DNA of 64,000 nt from Alnus glutinosa (taxonomy: Eukaryota; Streptophyta; Magnoliopsida; Fagales; Betulaceae), in contig NC_084890.1 in assembly GCF_958979055.1 (NCBI RefSeq), forward strand, positions 1,302,001 through 1,366,000, given 5' to 3'. Position 1 is the first letter of the stretch, and every line of letters begins with the position of its first letter. Below are positions 1-13,459 of the stretch, in pieces. The notes below the pieces were generated by a model, which had not been told where the DNA came from, made no database searches, and worked only from the letters and a program-made list of their open reading frames with translations. Position numbers and translations under genes: made by a program.

Positions 1-1114
1 GATTCACTATCATAAAAGAACTATGAATATGCTTATTGGATATGCTTACCATCAATTAATAGTCTTATCAGTTACTCCTCTTTAGGACTCTGCATCTTCG
101 ATACCCAAAATCTTCATAAAAAAAAAAAAAAGTTTGGAATACTACAATTCTATACAAATTCATGTGGACACAATTGAGTAATGCTAGAGATTATCTTTTT
201 ATTCTTCCAAAGTTGATGTAGCTTTTAAACTACTATGATCAAAATCCAATGATAATTTTTAGAGTCACATCAATTTGTGAGGATAAAAATATGGTCTTTA
301 ACATTACTCAAACACGTTTAGTTTGCCGAATAGACTTTTTGAAATAGAATCGTCATTGCTATAGAATAATCATTCTTTTTGTTTGGTTGCACACTATTTT
401 TGAGAATGATTATTTTTTCTAAAAAACGAGATAAATAGATATTCTAAGCGGAATATAATGAAGTTTTTTTCAAAAAAAAAAAAAAAAGCTCTTTTGTTTT
501 TTTTTCAAAACCAGTGAATTTGGAAATATTTAGGAAACTTCGAGTTGTGGAATAAAGACAATGTGGACTTGATGGGTTGGTACATGTAAGACTAAAGTGA
601 TGCTAGAACAAACCGATTACCGGTGAAGTGGGATGTACAAGAGGAACATGGTTCCTGATATTATTGAGATGAGGATTCAAGGGGCATAAGGGAATATGCC
701 AAGATTCTTGTACGTTGTCGGGTTCTTTTTAATCGTGACTCACACGCTCAATTAGGAGGGTATGATGCCCTTTCTTATGCTTGTGAGAGGGACAGTGTCC
801 TCTGCATAACTGAAATTGGACCCGTTAAAATTTGGACAGTGTCTCAACGGGCCGAGTTCAAACTGAAATTGTTCCTAAGCCGAAACCATATATGCAACCC
901 AATCATAACCTTTGCCCTAACTCGATTAGTAAAGGGGTTATAATCTTGCTTTGAGTTTGATACATAAATAATCATCCTAAAAGCTTTGCTGATCCTTCAA
1001 CCTGTGCTGAGCATCGAATGCTTTTGAAGCCAATCTACAGCTGAGGGTGTTCGTCATACAATTTCAAGCTGGTGGATTCTTGCATGAGTCCCTAACAACT
1101 TTGAATCACACTAA

Positions 1115-1162
<48 letters not shown>

Positions 1163-1272
1163 TAAAGCAATCTCATTAAAAAAAGAGCATAAAGACACAA
1201 ACCTCGTATACGAGAAGTATACAAGAAAACCTCTTAATTAACGGAAACAGATAAACAAAAGTTAAAAAAAAG

Positions 1273-1310
<38 letters not shown>

Positions 1311-1909
1311 TAAAAAAAAGGGAAGAAAGTAAAGGCAAGCTATGATGTGCTTCCATCCATGTGTATAACGGGATGAACATAATCATTTTCAGCTCCACCA
1401 CTTAATTTTTTATATCTTCAAAGCTTCATGCATTCCGCTCTTCAAATACACCACATTAAACACAACGGTTCCAACCTTCACACTTCCAAAATGTTACCCC
1501 ACCTCAAGTGACCTCCCCAACTCACCAACAACTCTCTCACCCTTTTAGGTATAACTCATTCAACACCAAATAGACTGAAAAGTGAGCTCCATAAATCTCT
1601 TCATACTTCACAATGAAGGTTGTCAATGAACAATCACACAATAACTTGGTTAAACTATTCAAACATCTGCTTCAGCTAAGTGCTGCATTAAACTCATTTC
1701 ATCGGCTTATTTATCTACCTTTTACAGAAGTACATTTAGAATCTAGATTACAGAGCAGGATCATTAGAAACTAGAGGATATAAATTAAATAGAAAATAAA
1801 GTCTCGGATATTGAAAGTGCGTCGTGCTGATGGCTGTAAGACTATATGATTCACAATTCACAAATACTCCAATGACTGTGTACAACAAAGCTCGCTCATG
1901 GGTGGTGTC
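1..1909. other. Gene-free 3' flank of the MO25-like gene
   Basis: AT-rich sequence with no convincing coding region. It holds a TA dinucleotide run (about 1117-1161) and a long A run (about 1275-1308). The final part, next to 1910, should include the 3' UTR of the minus-strand MO25-like gene. The stretch at 560-1000 is less AT-rich but I could not assign it to a family. Confidence 0.6.
1117..1161. repeat. TA microsatellite
   Basis: About 22 uninterrupted TA repeats, likely to vary in length between individuals. Confidence 0.95.
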
Positions 1910-4900
1910 TCAAGGCTCTCTAGGTTCCAGGGAAGCAATTTCTTTCACAACTTGAGCTTTGTCAGCCTCAAACTCTTCATCCTCTGCAACAAAGCAAAAA
2001 CCAAATATTGTAAACACGGTGCCAACTGCCAAGACAACTGCCACATATTGTTAATAATAATGTGTCTTTTACCTTTATCAGTTTTGAAATCAGCAAACAG
2101 CCTTAGAAGCTTGCTTCTATTTGCTACAAGTATGCCGATGATGTCGGTAGGTTTGTTTTGATTAGCAGCAAATAGCTGTAAAAATGTGAAGATGTAAACC
2201 TAAATAACTGAAGGAGCACTTGAAAGTTCATGAGTTCAAAATGCAGCTGTTCGAAAATAGTACCTTAAACACATGAAAGGCTTCTATTTGAATGCTCTTG
2301 CTCGACTCCTGCAACAAAAGGGAATCCACTATATATAACACATGAACATTCACTTAAATAAGATAAACATTCCAAATTTTCTTTTGGGTGATCAATTAAA
2401 ATAAGAAGAGTACTCTTTTTTTTTAAAGGCATATTGAGATGAATATTCTTCTCTTTTTTTTTCTTTATATAAAAAAGAATACTCTATTTTTTCTTTTGGG
2501 CCATCAAATATGACATCATTAGTTCATCACAGAATCCATAAGGAATATCTTAGTGGTTTGAAACATGAAACTTGTCTAGAAGTGGAGATGGCACCGTCTA
2601 GGCAAGAGGCACATGGGAAATAAAGATGTTGGTATCTTGGTAAGAGGGACCATAAAAGATGAAAACATTACCATCTCGAAACAGGGCCCATGGTATATTT
2701 AGAGGTCCAATGTAAAAAGAAAACCAAATGCATCATAAACTGACATAAAATAATTGGGAAGGTAGATAGCCATTTAAAGAAAAGAAGATATATTAGGCAA
2801 TCTGAGAGGGTATCATACTCTGAGAAGATTCATAAGAATCCTCAGGTTGTCTCTTGAGCTCACATATCGTGTCATTACGGCTGAATTTGAGCGATCCAGT
2901 AATATGTCTCCCAACAGCTGTAACAAATAAAAAAGCCTTTTCAGAAAATAATGTAATGTCAGAGTTACCAGCAGCAGTTCACAAAGGCCAACTAGCAACA
3001 CAACCTTTCTATGGAAAAATAAATAAATCTTACATTAAAAAAATAAAATTTTCAGGAGGGAAAAAAATCCATTGGCTCCGACCTACATGTTTTCTTTTTT
3101 TATTTATTTTTATTTTCTTTTTTTTCTTATTTTTATTTTCTTTTTTTTCCTTTGAAATATTTGGGCCAAATATCAAGTATTGGGCATACCTTGATAGCTT
3201 GTCTTCTGGTGATGTAATTAGTAGATTCCAGTAGCTTTGAATTATACTCTGCAAAAAACTGAAAACAGCAAAAAAGATTGGAAAATAAGTCGTGATCAAT
3301 CAGACACATTAAGGTTCCCTGCCCTGCAGGGTGACAAATTGGGCTCCTATAAGAATATCTAGTTAAATGATTAAAATTTACCCTTCCCTATTAGCTAAGA
3401 CTTTTGGAATAACTGGTAATTTTTTATAACCAGGGTATCCGGGGCTTCGCCCCAACTAGATCATCGGGACACCATGCAAAGCGCCCCTCCCCCCCGGGTC
3501 AAGTAAAGCTCGGGCTTTCGCCTGCAGGTGTGACCCCAAAGAATTGTTTGAATTCAAGGGAGGTTTAACCTTAAACATGATGCTTCATAAGGCACCAAGG
3601 TCAAGTAACTTACCACTCAATCCAACCCATTGGTATTTAACTAGTAATTTATCAGAGTATCAAAGAAGATTGTCCGGAGTTCAAATCCCTTTTTTTTTTT
3701 TTTACTAATATTTTATGAATGTCCTGAGTTCAAATCTTGTCTCTACTCTATACTTCCCATTCAAAGTCCACATGTTGAACCCCATCCTTAAAGGAGAGAC
3801 TAGGCTTGTACGTAAGGTAAGTGTTAAAACGTTTTAGTTAAATTATTAAATCCACACTTTCCCATTAGCAAAGACTACTGGGACAGATTGTAAATCTTCA
3901 CTCATCAATAGAAGTTTCTAAATTTGGTATTAAAAATACTAATGATAACAAACAAAAAGAAGTTTGAAAACAAAAAATTGATATGCAGATACTGAATTAT
4001 GATTAGCCCTACTCAAATGAAAAGGCAAACATTGAAAAAAGATTTCCTCAAAGATGAGATCTCTGGGGACAAATAAGCAACAAAGCAGAGCTAAAGAATA
4101 TCAAATCAAATTACTATTCATTAAAAAAAAGAAAAGAAAAAAAGAATATCAAATCCCCAAAACAACCAAGTGGAAGATATAAGTTCTTCACCTTCATGAT
4201 ACATATGTATTTTGATACAAAGGAAAGCAACAATGTTACCTACTATCACAAGATCACGGCCTAGTTGATATTATAAGTGTTCATCCCAATTCTTAATTCC
4301 TACATATATAATTAAGTACCCTCAATGTACTCTCTAATCAGTGCACATCACATACGCTTCTTGTCATCTCCGAGAGTGTGGTTGTGTGTTAACACACAAG
4401 AAAAGTGAAACAAAACTTACCCAGTCATAATTCTTAGAAAGAAATTCAGAAACAGTTGATTTATGCCTGGTCAGAAGTTCCTGCAAGAAAAAATGTTACA
4501 ATAGCATCAGAACAACCCTAGTCCAAGTGTGACGTCGTAAGTACATGACTCAAAATAAAATGATTCATAACAATCCGTCAATCCCCACCACTGCCAATGA
4601 CAATTTTAAAAAATCTCTTAATTATTATAACAAGCAAACCCCTGCAGACTACTGCAATATAGAGCTTCTATAGAATTATAATATAAGAGAATTTTTTTTT
4701 GATAAGTAAGAAGATTTTATTAATTCTCTTATATTATATTATATTAATTATAATATAAGAGAATTATGAGCCAAGAGATGCAATATTTTTTTGATAAGTT
4801 TTTTAAAAAAAAAATTGAGAAGTAAGAGATGAAATATTTTTTGATAAGTCCAAGATGAGGTAATTGTGACGTCCCACATCGCCTGGATATGGGAATTGGT

Positions 4901-7900
4901 ATATACTTATATGTATATTCGCACAATTCTTGACACATGTAAGAGATGAAATATTTGAAAGAAGAAGAACACTAAATACAAATACAGAAAAGTATTCAAT
5001 ATTTTCAACACTTCCGAGGAAGGGAATGCAACAATTAGGAGACTAGCTAAACAAAGGGCTGCAACATCATCCAGTCCTAACTACTTAAATAGGATTTTTT
5101 TTATTTTTTATTTTTAATAAGTTAACTTCATACCAGACTTTACTTGCAGAAATGTAGTTTTCTTAATAAAAAACCTACCCTGAAATCAAAATAGAAACAA
5201 AACTGATAATTAATGAGTGGTTCTGCCAGTTGGGCTCAACCTTAAAAGTTGCAGCAGCATCTGCAGCAATGTCGAAATTCGGAAGTTGAATATAATCAAA
5301 AAACTTCTTCATGTGCTGAGATTCCAAAACATATCTGCAATTAAACCACAAAAATCCAGTAAGTCAAAAAGCTTACGCCAGACAAGCATCATCAAGAAAT
5401 CAGCTTTCAACAATTTGAAAGTTGGCCAAAATTGCTACAGAAAAGATGGATCTAACTGGGAAAAAAAAACATATCAATTATAGCTTCATAACTACATCAG
5501 TTTGATAGACACACCAGGAACTTCGTCCAAGAATGATATCTACTGGATACAATTACGAACAAAATAATTTTTTTAAGAATTTATTGATCCAATAGTTCAA
5601 AGAGGCAACAAGTAGGTTCCTTTTGCTCACCTTGCAACACTCTGGTGACGTATGCACTCCCTCAGCATTGCACCAAAGTGTAGAGCCATGTCTGTGTTTT
5701 CATACCTAAAAGAAACAACATTCTATCATTAGAAGACGAAGTCTAACATGGGCCAATTAAAAAGAAAAAAGAGTTTAAAAACCCTAAAAAGAAGCCTCAG
5801 AAGAACAGATTATAACAGCTCAAAATGATTGTCTAGCCTGAAGACTTATGAAAAGAGGGCGTCATGAACGTAGCATCTAACATCAGTGTGAGTGCCGAGA
5901 TTTTTTTTTAAAATTGGTAAGTTACACGCACCCGATGGGACTTGAACCCATGACCTCATCACCCTCCACCTTGCTACAAAGGAGGAACTTCCATTTGAGC
6001 TAAAGCTAATTGGTGTGAGCACCGATAATTGAAGTAATTCATAACCAAATTGAACCAAATCTTTGGTTTGCCAATAGAGAAACTTCACATGAACTTGGTA
6101 GATCAAGAAGACATTATTAGTTTTCTCTGAAAGTTCCATGGAATCCGCTGACCATGGGGTAGTCCAGAGCAAGGATGTGACTATGTCAAATTCAAATAGG
6201 AACACGCTATATCATTATCAAGTCAAACCAATTTTTTTCAAATGATTGGAAATGAAAAGTACACCAACAAAAGTAATACCGAAGATAACTACCATCTAGA
6301 CTATCATGCAAGCAAAAGTTCGGCTACAAACTATTACATATCCATCTTCAAAACCAACAGAAGGACATCATCATGGGTTAATAAGCTTAACAATTACAAA
6401 CCTCTTCTGAGAGTGGCTTACCCTGCTATCAAGATATCCATTAGATCTTTGTTTGCTTCCAAGTAATCAGATGCAATTAATCTTGACTGAACTTGTTGCC
6501 TTTGCAAATTTGCAACAACTTGAGTGGCATCTTTTCGAGCCTACAAAAGGTAATCCTTGTCAAAATTGATACCAAGCTACACTTAGTAGAGACAAACACA
6601 AAGCATTAGCAGTTTTTGATCCTTGAGGATTTGTTGCCAGGGTACTCCACTATATTTTCCTTCTAGACTGTTGCCACAACTCCTCTAACGAGAGAGCATA
6701 TGAATCTGAAGAAAACCTCGCAAACTAAATTAACAACCCTAGGAGATTGTCAAAATATGCAGCTCTCACTATAAGAATCAAGTATGCTTACCTCCAAATT
6801 CAATTTCGGAAGACATAAAATCAGAAGCCGTAGCGTGTTCTCTTTGAAAAACTCCTGGGTCAGTTGTACACAAGCTTCTGCAATTGGCTCTGATTCGCTA
6901 TTGCCATAAAGAATTGACTTAAGCTCCCTGATATTTTTACCCAACTCCGACATCTGCTGAGAAACACAAAATTGAAAAGAAAGGTAAATTTCAGACAATA
7001 GGAAATCAGAATGCATTAAATAGGTCGATCACTCACCTGAGAACACTTAAAAATATATGTAAACCATACTTAGAAAGATTCCGAAACTCTAGAGCCATAT
7101 GTAATTGTTTTCAAGCAAGTTGATTCATATTTTCACTATCCCACTTAATTTAAATGATAAATAAATTTCTTATATTAAGCACAAAGTTTAATCATAAGCT
7201 AATGTCTATACACATCAAACGTTAATGTAAAAATTTCTGCACACACAAACCATGTATCCACATACTCTCCATTTGCGTAAAGTATAAATAGCAGAGAACT
7301 CGATAGCAGTCGGATTAGCTGAATATTCAGTGAAAGAACTTCAACCCAAGTCATGGTATGGAGCATACATGACCACCAATTACACAATAAGGATCACCCA
7401 TTAAATTTCCAATCTGTTGCAACCGCAAATACAATGCAAGTGAAATCATGGCTGACCTATACTAGATTTGCACGAAATGGAACCTTAAGATTGAAAAGCT
7501 ACCAGATTGCTGCATTCCGCAAATCAAAAATTTAAGATTCAACTGCCCAAGCGATATACAAAACATTAATAAATAAACAAAAAGGTAATAAAATGCTATG
7601 ACACAGACCGAAATTCAGCTTTTGAATTTTACATACTCCATCATCTAGAACCAGAAATTAGAACAAAAACCCAGTAGCTGAGCCATATTCTACTATCTAC
7701 CTTGATTGAGGTACAAATTTTTCATTTTCTATCAAACAAACCAAACGCAACATAATTATTTTTACAAATAAATAAATAAATAAATGTTACGCTCTACATC
7801 ATCTAGAACCAGAAATTAGAACAAAACACAGTAACTGAGCCAAATTATGTAATTCATCTTGATTGCTGTGAAAAAAAAAAATCGTTCCTATCTCAAAACC

Positions 7901-8175
7901 AAATCCAAACATAGACTTCACAAAGTTCACATGTTTTAGCAAAATAACAGCAAAAGATCCTCACAATTCAGCACCTATCCGGATCCGAAAATCCGAACCG
8001 GCTCAAATCGGACTCAATCAAGAGGCGTAGATCCGAATAGCAAAAGACGAACCTTCTCCTCGCGCTTGCTCTCGCGGGTATCGGAGGCGCCGCGCTGGAC
8101 GTAGAGGAGGAGATCGCGGGTCTGTCGGACGACGTCGGCGGGGGTGCGAGGCTTAGACTTGAAGAGGCCCTTCAT
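1910..8175 (-). CDS. MO25: MO25/CAB39-like scaffold protein, 11 exons, complete
   Basis: MO25 (CAB39) is an armadillo-like helical scaffold that binds STE20/GCK-type kinases. In plants it is linked to cell polarity and division. Exons, minus strand: 8053-8175, 6792-6953, 6422-6540, 5631-5705, 5241-5334, 4421-4480, 3190-3258, 2819-2917, 2264-2308, 2073-2175, 1910-1983. Every junction is GT-AG, phases agree, and the sum is 1023 bp (340 residues plus stop), the usual plant length. The start [20 protein letters not shown] is the conserved plant N-terminus; an upstream in-frame ATG would add 39 unusual residues and was not used. Other family blocks include [47 protein letters not shown] and [11 protein letters not shown]. 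The exon 2 acceptor could lie 3 bp upstream (CAGCAG), adding one Gln. Introns hold two SINEs and a Cassandra fragment, none touching a splice site. Family assignment is firm; function here is inferred. Confidence 0.95.
3423..3637 (-). repeat. tRNA-derived SINE in MO25 intron 6
   Basis: Read on the minus strand, the element starts with a tRNA-like head: an A-box-like segment (GAGTGGTAAG) followed by a B-box-like segment (AGGTTAAACCTCC). The body carries CGAAGCCC/GGGCTTCG motifs typical of a common angiosperm SINE. It is flanked by a 13-bp target duplication, TAACTRGTAATTT, at 3410-3422 and 3638-3650 with one mismatch. It sits in an intron and looks neutral. Confidence 0.7.
3655..3905 (+). repeat. 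Dispersed SINE-like repeat in MO25 intron 6
   Basis: Contains a B-box-like GAGTTCAAATC segment and ends in the motif TTAGCAAAGACTACTGGGACA. A second copy of that end lies at 3355-3410, on the other side of the neighbouring SINE. Inverted copies of the same family lie at 51695-51955. Its class (SINE or TRIM) is not certain. Confidence 0.5.
4849..4938 (+). mobile_element. Fragment of a Cassandra-type TRIM in MO25 intron 5
   Basis: About 90 bp match the end of the internal region plus the start of the LTR of the Cassandra element at 36650-37160, including the shared motif GAGGTAATTGTGACGTCCCAC. Only this short piece is present, so it is an old, broken copy. Confidence 0.7.
5901..6014 (-). repeat. 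tRNA-derived SINE in MO25 intron 3
   Basis: On the minus strand it has a clear pol III promoter: A-box TAGCTCAAATGG and B-box GGTTCAAGTCC about 50 bp apart, then a short body that ends in an A-rich tail (T run at about 5900 on the plus strand). Imperfect direct repeats of about 13 bp (GTGAGTGCCGAGA at 5888-5900 and GTGAGCACCGATA at 6015-6027) look like an aged target duplication. Confidence 0.8.
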
Positions 8176-9418
8176 CTCCGACGGAAGGACCGGCTTCTTC
8201 TCTACCGGCTTCTTTTCCTCCGCCGATGGATTCGACACACAGTTTCCAATTTTATCTCTCTTAGGGTTGTTGTTGCATAACTTTGGCGTCACAGATGAAG
8301 ATGACGATGCCGATCACGATTCCCACAGATAGAAGGGATTTGTGTGTGTGTTTGAGTGTGTCTGTGTATCTATTTTCCTTCAATTAAAAAAAAAAAAAAA
8401 ATGGGTCCCCAATCAGAACCATTTTCTGTTGAGTTGTCCGGCGGTTTAGCTTTGTGTTTTACTCCAACTGGAAGGTCGTTGTGTTTGTTTTTTCGTATAA
8501 CTTGAAGAAATATATATATATATATATAATTATTTGGAAATAACATCAAATATCTAAAAAAAATAAAAAATAAAGATAATCCACCGATAAAGATTAGAAC
8601 CAATAATACATGGAATGATAAATATGACGTTAGGCTAGCTCAACAAAAAATAGGAGAAACCCATTCAAAATAGTGTAACGCTATAAACTACATGGTTTAT
8701 TTAAGGGTGGAGTGACCATACTAATAGTAGTAAAATAAAAGTGTAATTTCTAGTATTATTTTTATAGTGATGTTATGAGTAGTATAATTTTTTTATAAAC
8801 TGTCGTCACAAATATTTATATAAGGAGTAATCTTAGAAATCAAATTTTTATTTCTTAACTACAGTTTAATGCTGACGTGATAGTCTTAACCAACCCTTGT
8901 AAAGGTAAAACCAATATTTAAGATGAGGGGAGATAGAACTAAAAAAAGAACTTTTACGATGAAAAATTAATTTTAGAGGACTTTTAAAATAAAATTTTAA
9001 GGGGTTTTTAAAAATTTTGGGGGGCACAATAGCAATGGCAGTTCCACCGCTAAACCCTTGATTCAGTCATTGCTAAAAATAATGATAATAATAATATATT
9101 TCATTGATTGGTTAGGATTATCACGTCAGCATTGTAGGATAAAAATATGATATATAGCTTTACATTGGCACTATCATGCCAACATACTCGCATATTTATG
9201 GGATATTAGTGTGGTATATAGAATTTATAGCCCTATATATAGCATTAGTACTTTTTATGTGAATTATCATATTAGTCATTAAATAATTAAACTTATCAGT
9301 CAAAATTTATTGTTTAATTTTTTCACCTAGTGTTATATAGCACTCATGTAAACTATTGGGTGAGTTTATAAAAAAAATGTTGTACTACCAATCATTTTAC
9401 TTATTTTTAATAAGACTA
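8176..9418. other. Upstream region of the MO25-like gene, no further gene seen
   Basis: The first 150 bp next to 8175 should hold the 5' UTR and core promoter of the minus-strand gene. A GT-rich tract lies at about 8340-8372 and a short TA run at about 8511-8528. The rest is AT-rich with no supported gene. I could not fix a TATA box. Confidence 0.45.
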
Positions 9419-9520
9419 TTGGTCTGTGTTAGCCAAAGTGGTTAAGCTGTATTTGAGGACTTGTGATGATTCAAAATGTGGCCAAGTGAGATTCCGAGCT
9501 GCAATTTATTTATTTTTTTA
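9419..9520 (+). repeat. Possible tRNA-derived SINE remnant
   Basis: The segment TAGCCAAAGTGGTTAAG resembles a pol III A-box of tRNA-Leu/Ser type. A weaker B-box-like stretch and an AT-rich tail follow. No target duplication was found, so this is tentative. Confidence 0.3.
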
Positions 9521-10064
9521 ATTAAGTACAATAGTGGCCTAACTATTTCAAATAATTAAAAAAAAAAAAATTACCTATACATTCAAATTCATCTCATATG
9601 GGCTATATTTTCACTAACTCATGGTCCAAAAAAACAACTAAAAAAATATAAAAATAAAATATAAAATATATAAAAAATAAAAATAAAAACTATTTTTGGG
9701 TGTTGCAAGGGCCAGGGGGATCAACTTGCCCACGCTTCCAGCCAATACCAACTGTTTTCCACCTTCACTCACATTCACATGCATTTCCCCCCAACCCCAC
9801 ATATATCTTTACATGCATCTTTTTCTTTAAGCCATTAACTGCTCATCTTCAAACTGTGCCTTCCAACTAGAATCACCTTTTTGGTGACTGAATGTCCACT
9901 TCTGCAACCTGGTCCCCTGCAACAACATAGGTGTCTTTTGTCTCGGTTGAGGCCTGTCTTTGGGTGCCTTTTCTAGAAAACTCATTGTTTTTTAAACCTT
10001 TTTTTGCTAAGTATTTTAAAATCTTGCTTATTCTTTCACAAATTTAATTTTATTTATTTTTGAA

Positions 10065-10514
10065 GAATTTCACTTATAACCTTTGAACTTTCACCTCCTT
10101 TTAAAAGAAGGTACCTAAACTTTAAAAACGTCTCAATTTAGGTTATCAATTTTTCAAAAGGTTTCAATCTCAATCCTTCGTTAGAATTTTCAATTAAATC
10201 TTGTCAAAATTCTCAAAATACCTATATTTTTTTTAGGAAAAAAAAAAAATTGCTAGGATTTAGATGTTGGTTTGAATTTAACGGAATTACAAAAATACCC
10301 ATGCCTTGATCTTTGAAATTTTTAATAAAAATTTTTAAAAAATTAAATACAGGGGGTATTTCGGGAATTTTTATAGGATCTAATGGAAAATTGTAACGGA
10401 TGACTGAAATTGAAACTTTCTGAAAAACAGATACCCTATATTGAGACGTTTTAAAGTTTAAGTACCTTATTTCAAAATTGGTGAAAGTTCATGAGTTATA
10501 AGTAAAGTTCTTTT
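10065..10514. mobile_element. Non-autonomous TIR element (MULE-like MITE)
   Basis: The two ends are inverted copies of each other over roughly 140 bp (left arm motif ACTTATAACCTTTGAACTTT; right arm reads the same with mismatches on the minus strand). Shared motifs include TGAACTTTCACC and AACGTCTCAATWTAGG. There is no coding capacity. I could not find a clean target duplication, so Mutator-like is a guess from the long arms. Confidence 0.6.
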
Positions 10515-11197
10515 TAATTTTTTTCTATTGCTCCCGATATTTATTGGTAATGATTTTCATATAAATTAAATTAAACGGCGGACAAAGTTTTCTTTTGGAT
10601 TGAGTTTGAGAAATTTACTTAATTTAATCCTGTTTATACAACTGAATATATCCTTAAAACATGTAATTCTTATATGTATTTTTTAATAAAATTAACATAT
10701 CATGTACATTTTATACATGCAAGAAAAAATCGTTTGCTCTAAGGAAATATATTATTTAATTACATATGTCTATTCTTTCTGATCGAGCTTGCCTAGAGAC
10801 ACTCTCTTTCTTAATGACCACCATTAAAATTAAATAAAAATAGGTAATAATCATCTAAGCAATATAAGAGTTATAAAATGCTGATAATTTTTATATTTTA
10901 TATTTTTATTTCATAACTATCACATAATGCTGAAAATTAAATATTTTTATTAAATATTGACGGCAACAACTAGAAATATACAAATAGTTATGGTTGCGGT
11001 TGTACCGTCGATTAACATTTAATCACAATCAATGGTTTTGCAGTTATTGGGTTATAAAACCGCTAACCGTTTTTCAAGTAATGGTCATTTTAGGCATCTT
11101 TTAGGTGTTTTGGGTCTCATTTGGGCATATTTTAGACTATTTTTAGCATGTTTTAGTGTTTCCAAGCATTAGAATTCATGGACATAGAATAGGACCT

Positions 11198-12206
11198 TAA
11201 GTGATAGTTAAGGAGTAAAAAACTTCAAGAGAGAGGGAATCTCGTTTCTTCTTCTAGAGAGAGAGAGCGTTGGAGAGCTTGGTTTCTCCGGGGGAGGGAG
11301 GTGTCCCTCCCTCCTCCTGGTGGTGTTTTCTCCCTCTAGTTTCTTTATGAGCTAGAGTGGTTTTTTGTTTGCCCTAGTTTGTTCCAGTGGGAGTTTTGTT
11401 CCCCCCGGTAAGTTTCCAGTGGTGGTGTTTGTTTCTCCTAGCTATTAGGGCTATGGGGTTTGGTTATTTGTGCTTTTGTTGTTGTTCTACTTTTGTTTTG
11501 ACAGATACATTTCGTTTAAGTCATCTTGGGAGTGACCTTCATTCGTGGTTTCCTAGCTTCCTTTTTCGTCAGATCTACGTTGATACGCCAGAGATTTTAC
11601 GACACGACCCACTAGTGTTTGTTCGCTGTCAGCCTCTGTTCCTGCCGCCTCAACAATCGGCGATATTGAACTCCCACGCTCAGAACATGGTTTGCACGCG
11701 TTGAGGGTTTGGTTTGCGCGTGAGGGCCACATTCCACTTTTCAGGCCAGCAAGATGGTGTTTTCGGGAAGGATTGCTGACTGGCTGCAACAGGGGTGGAC
11801 AGAGTGTGGCGCGTGTCTTACACGCTCCGATGGGTAGTCCTCCACTTGCCAGCTCAGCGTTTTGTTTCTGTTTTATGTATATTCTTACTTTCTTTCACAA
11901 TTTACTATAGTGATGGGCTGAAAATTACTTGGGCATTTAGGTGGCTTGATAGCTAGACCAGGTCTTCTCAAATTTAGATGGGTGGTGTTTTATTGTAAAG
12001 AGAGGTCTAAAATGTTTTGTTCTTGTAATTTTTTGCTTGTTGCTTTGGTAACTGCTTTAAGCTAAGTATGATCCTGGCTTAGTGTTTAGGGATTCTTCAT
12101 CTCTATTTACTACCTTCAAACTCCAGGCTTGTGATGTAGATTTCGGGACTGATTTATTTGCCTTCGGGCTTCTTATGAAATGATAGATCCCGTTCAAAAA
12201 AAAAAA
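11198..12206 (+). mobile_element. Truncated or internally deleted non-LTR (L1-like) insertion
   Basis: A GC-richer block of about 1 kb with a GA/CT-rich head, no long credible reading frame, and a 3' end GAAATGATAGATCCCGTTC followed by an A tail, typical of plant L1-type elements. The 10-bp sequence AATAGGACCT occurs on both sides (11188-11197 and 12207-12216) and is the likely target duplication. No reverse-transcriptase domain remains. Open frames inside, such as the 105-residue one at 11387, are not supported as genes. Confidence 0.65.
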
Positions 12207-12216
12207 AATAGGACCT

Positions 12217-13010
12217 ATTACTACCACCAAAAATCTGTATGTTTTTTAGGTTTTCCGTATAGTATTAACTTTCTTCATAAGTCTTATAAATAATACGAGT
12301 TCAGTCAAGAACAATAGCTGCCAACTTTGAATAAGAAACCAAGCCCCTTCCTCGTAGGAGGCAAATAAAGAAAATTGTGTTAGTTTACAAATGCCCATTT
12401 CAAAAAAAAAAATATAGTATATATGCTTTTGGTGCATGAGTAAAACTATTTCAGAAAACAATATAACCTCAAGAAAAAAATAAATAAATAAATAAAACCT
12501 AGTAAGCTAGCCAAAACAAATAATATAGATCTACAAAAGCAAATTGTGGGCTAGCTAGCTTCATGCTAGAACATTATTTAGTATAAACCTCAACCCTAAT
12601 ATATGCAAATTATGTGCTTAACTGATTACTTGGCACAATGTTTAAATATTTGTTTTTAAAAATACAAAATAAAAAACAAAAAACTTGACAAGCAGGAATC
12701 TGTGTGCTAAGTGTTTCTCTTTACAAATACACCACACTTCAAATAAATTTTAAAAAGATTTTTGAAAAACAACAAACAAATACTAGTGCATTACTCCTAT
12801 CTTACTGATTGACTATAAAATGAACTTGTGATAAATATAGTAGAGATATTAATCGCAAAATGAATGCCATTCATGGGAAGTATTGAGATACAACTCAATC
12901 AATTAAGCTAATCGAGCCTCAGTTAAATGGAGAGGTTCTCAACCACAAAAACATAAAACTATATATATCTCAAGTCGTGTGATGAAAACATAAACTTTTG
13001 ATATTTAATT
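12217..13010. other. AT-rich intergenic sequence, nothing identified
   Basis: No gene, RNA gene or complete repeat was recognised on either strand. Confidence 0.5.
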
Positions 13011-13017
13011 ATTAATG

Positions 13018-13459
13018 AAAAAAGTACACATATTCTATTTAAACTACCATCAAGTTGTCTACGTACCCTACAATGACAAAAATATCATTCATAAAATTAT
13101 AAAAATTCTTTAAAACAAAACAAAACTTATTTTTAAAAAAAAAACCGAAAAATTATTTTTTAGATTTTGTTTTATATAATTTCAGTTTCGGACACCCCTT
13201 GAATTTGCATTTTTCCCGTTTTTTATTATTATTTTTTTCAATCTTTCAAAAAAAACATCCATTTTTTTAAAATTTAATATATATATATATTTGTCTTATT
13301 GAAACTTTTGTAGGGTTATTTTTGCTTTTTTGTTAGTTTTAGGGAAGACATTGACATTTTTTAGTAGTTTAAAATGAAATATTGACACAATTGGTAGTAT
13401 GAGGGGCACATTGACAATAGAGTGATAGTTTGAAGGGAGTATATGTACTTTTTTCATTG
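13018..13459. mobile_element. Non-autonomous TIR element
   Basis: The ends are inverted repeats that start AATGAAAAAAGTACA and continue with mismatches for about 70 bp, including AAACTACCATC on the left and AAACTATCACTC on the right arm. Size about 440 bp with no coding capacity. The flanks do not give an exact target duplication. Confidence 0.55.

Noticed and set aside
1047-1241. 64-codon frame with a YIYIYI run
   Set aside because: Translation of a TA microsatellite.
5901-6014. tRNA-like A and B boxes
   Set aside because: No cloverleaf or anticodon arm beyond the promoter boxes; flanking direct repeats and A tail show a SINE rather than a tRNA gene.
11387-11910. Overlapping open frames of 72-105 codons
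   Set aside because: Located within a non-LTR insertion, no domain recognised, open on both strands through GC-richness.
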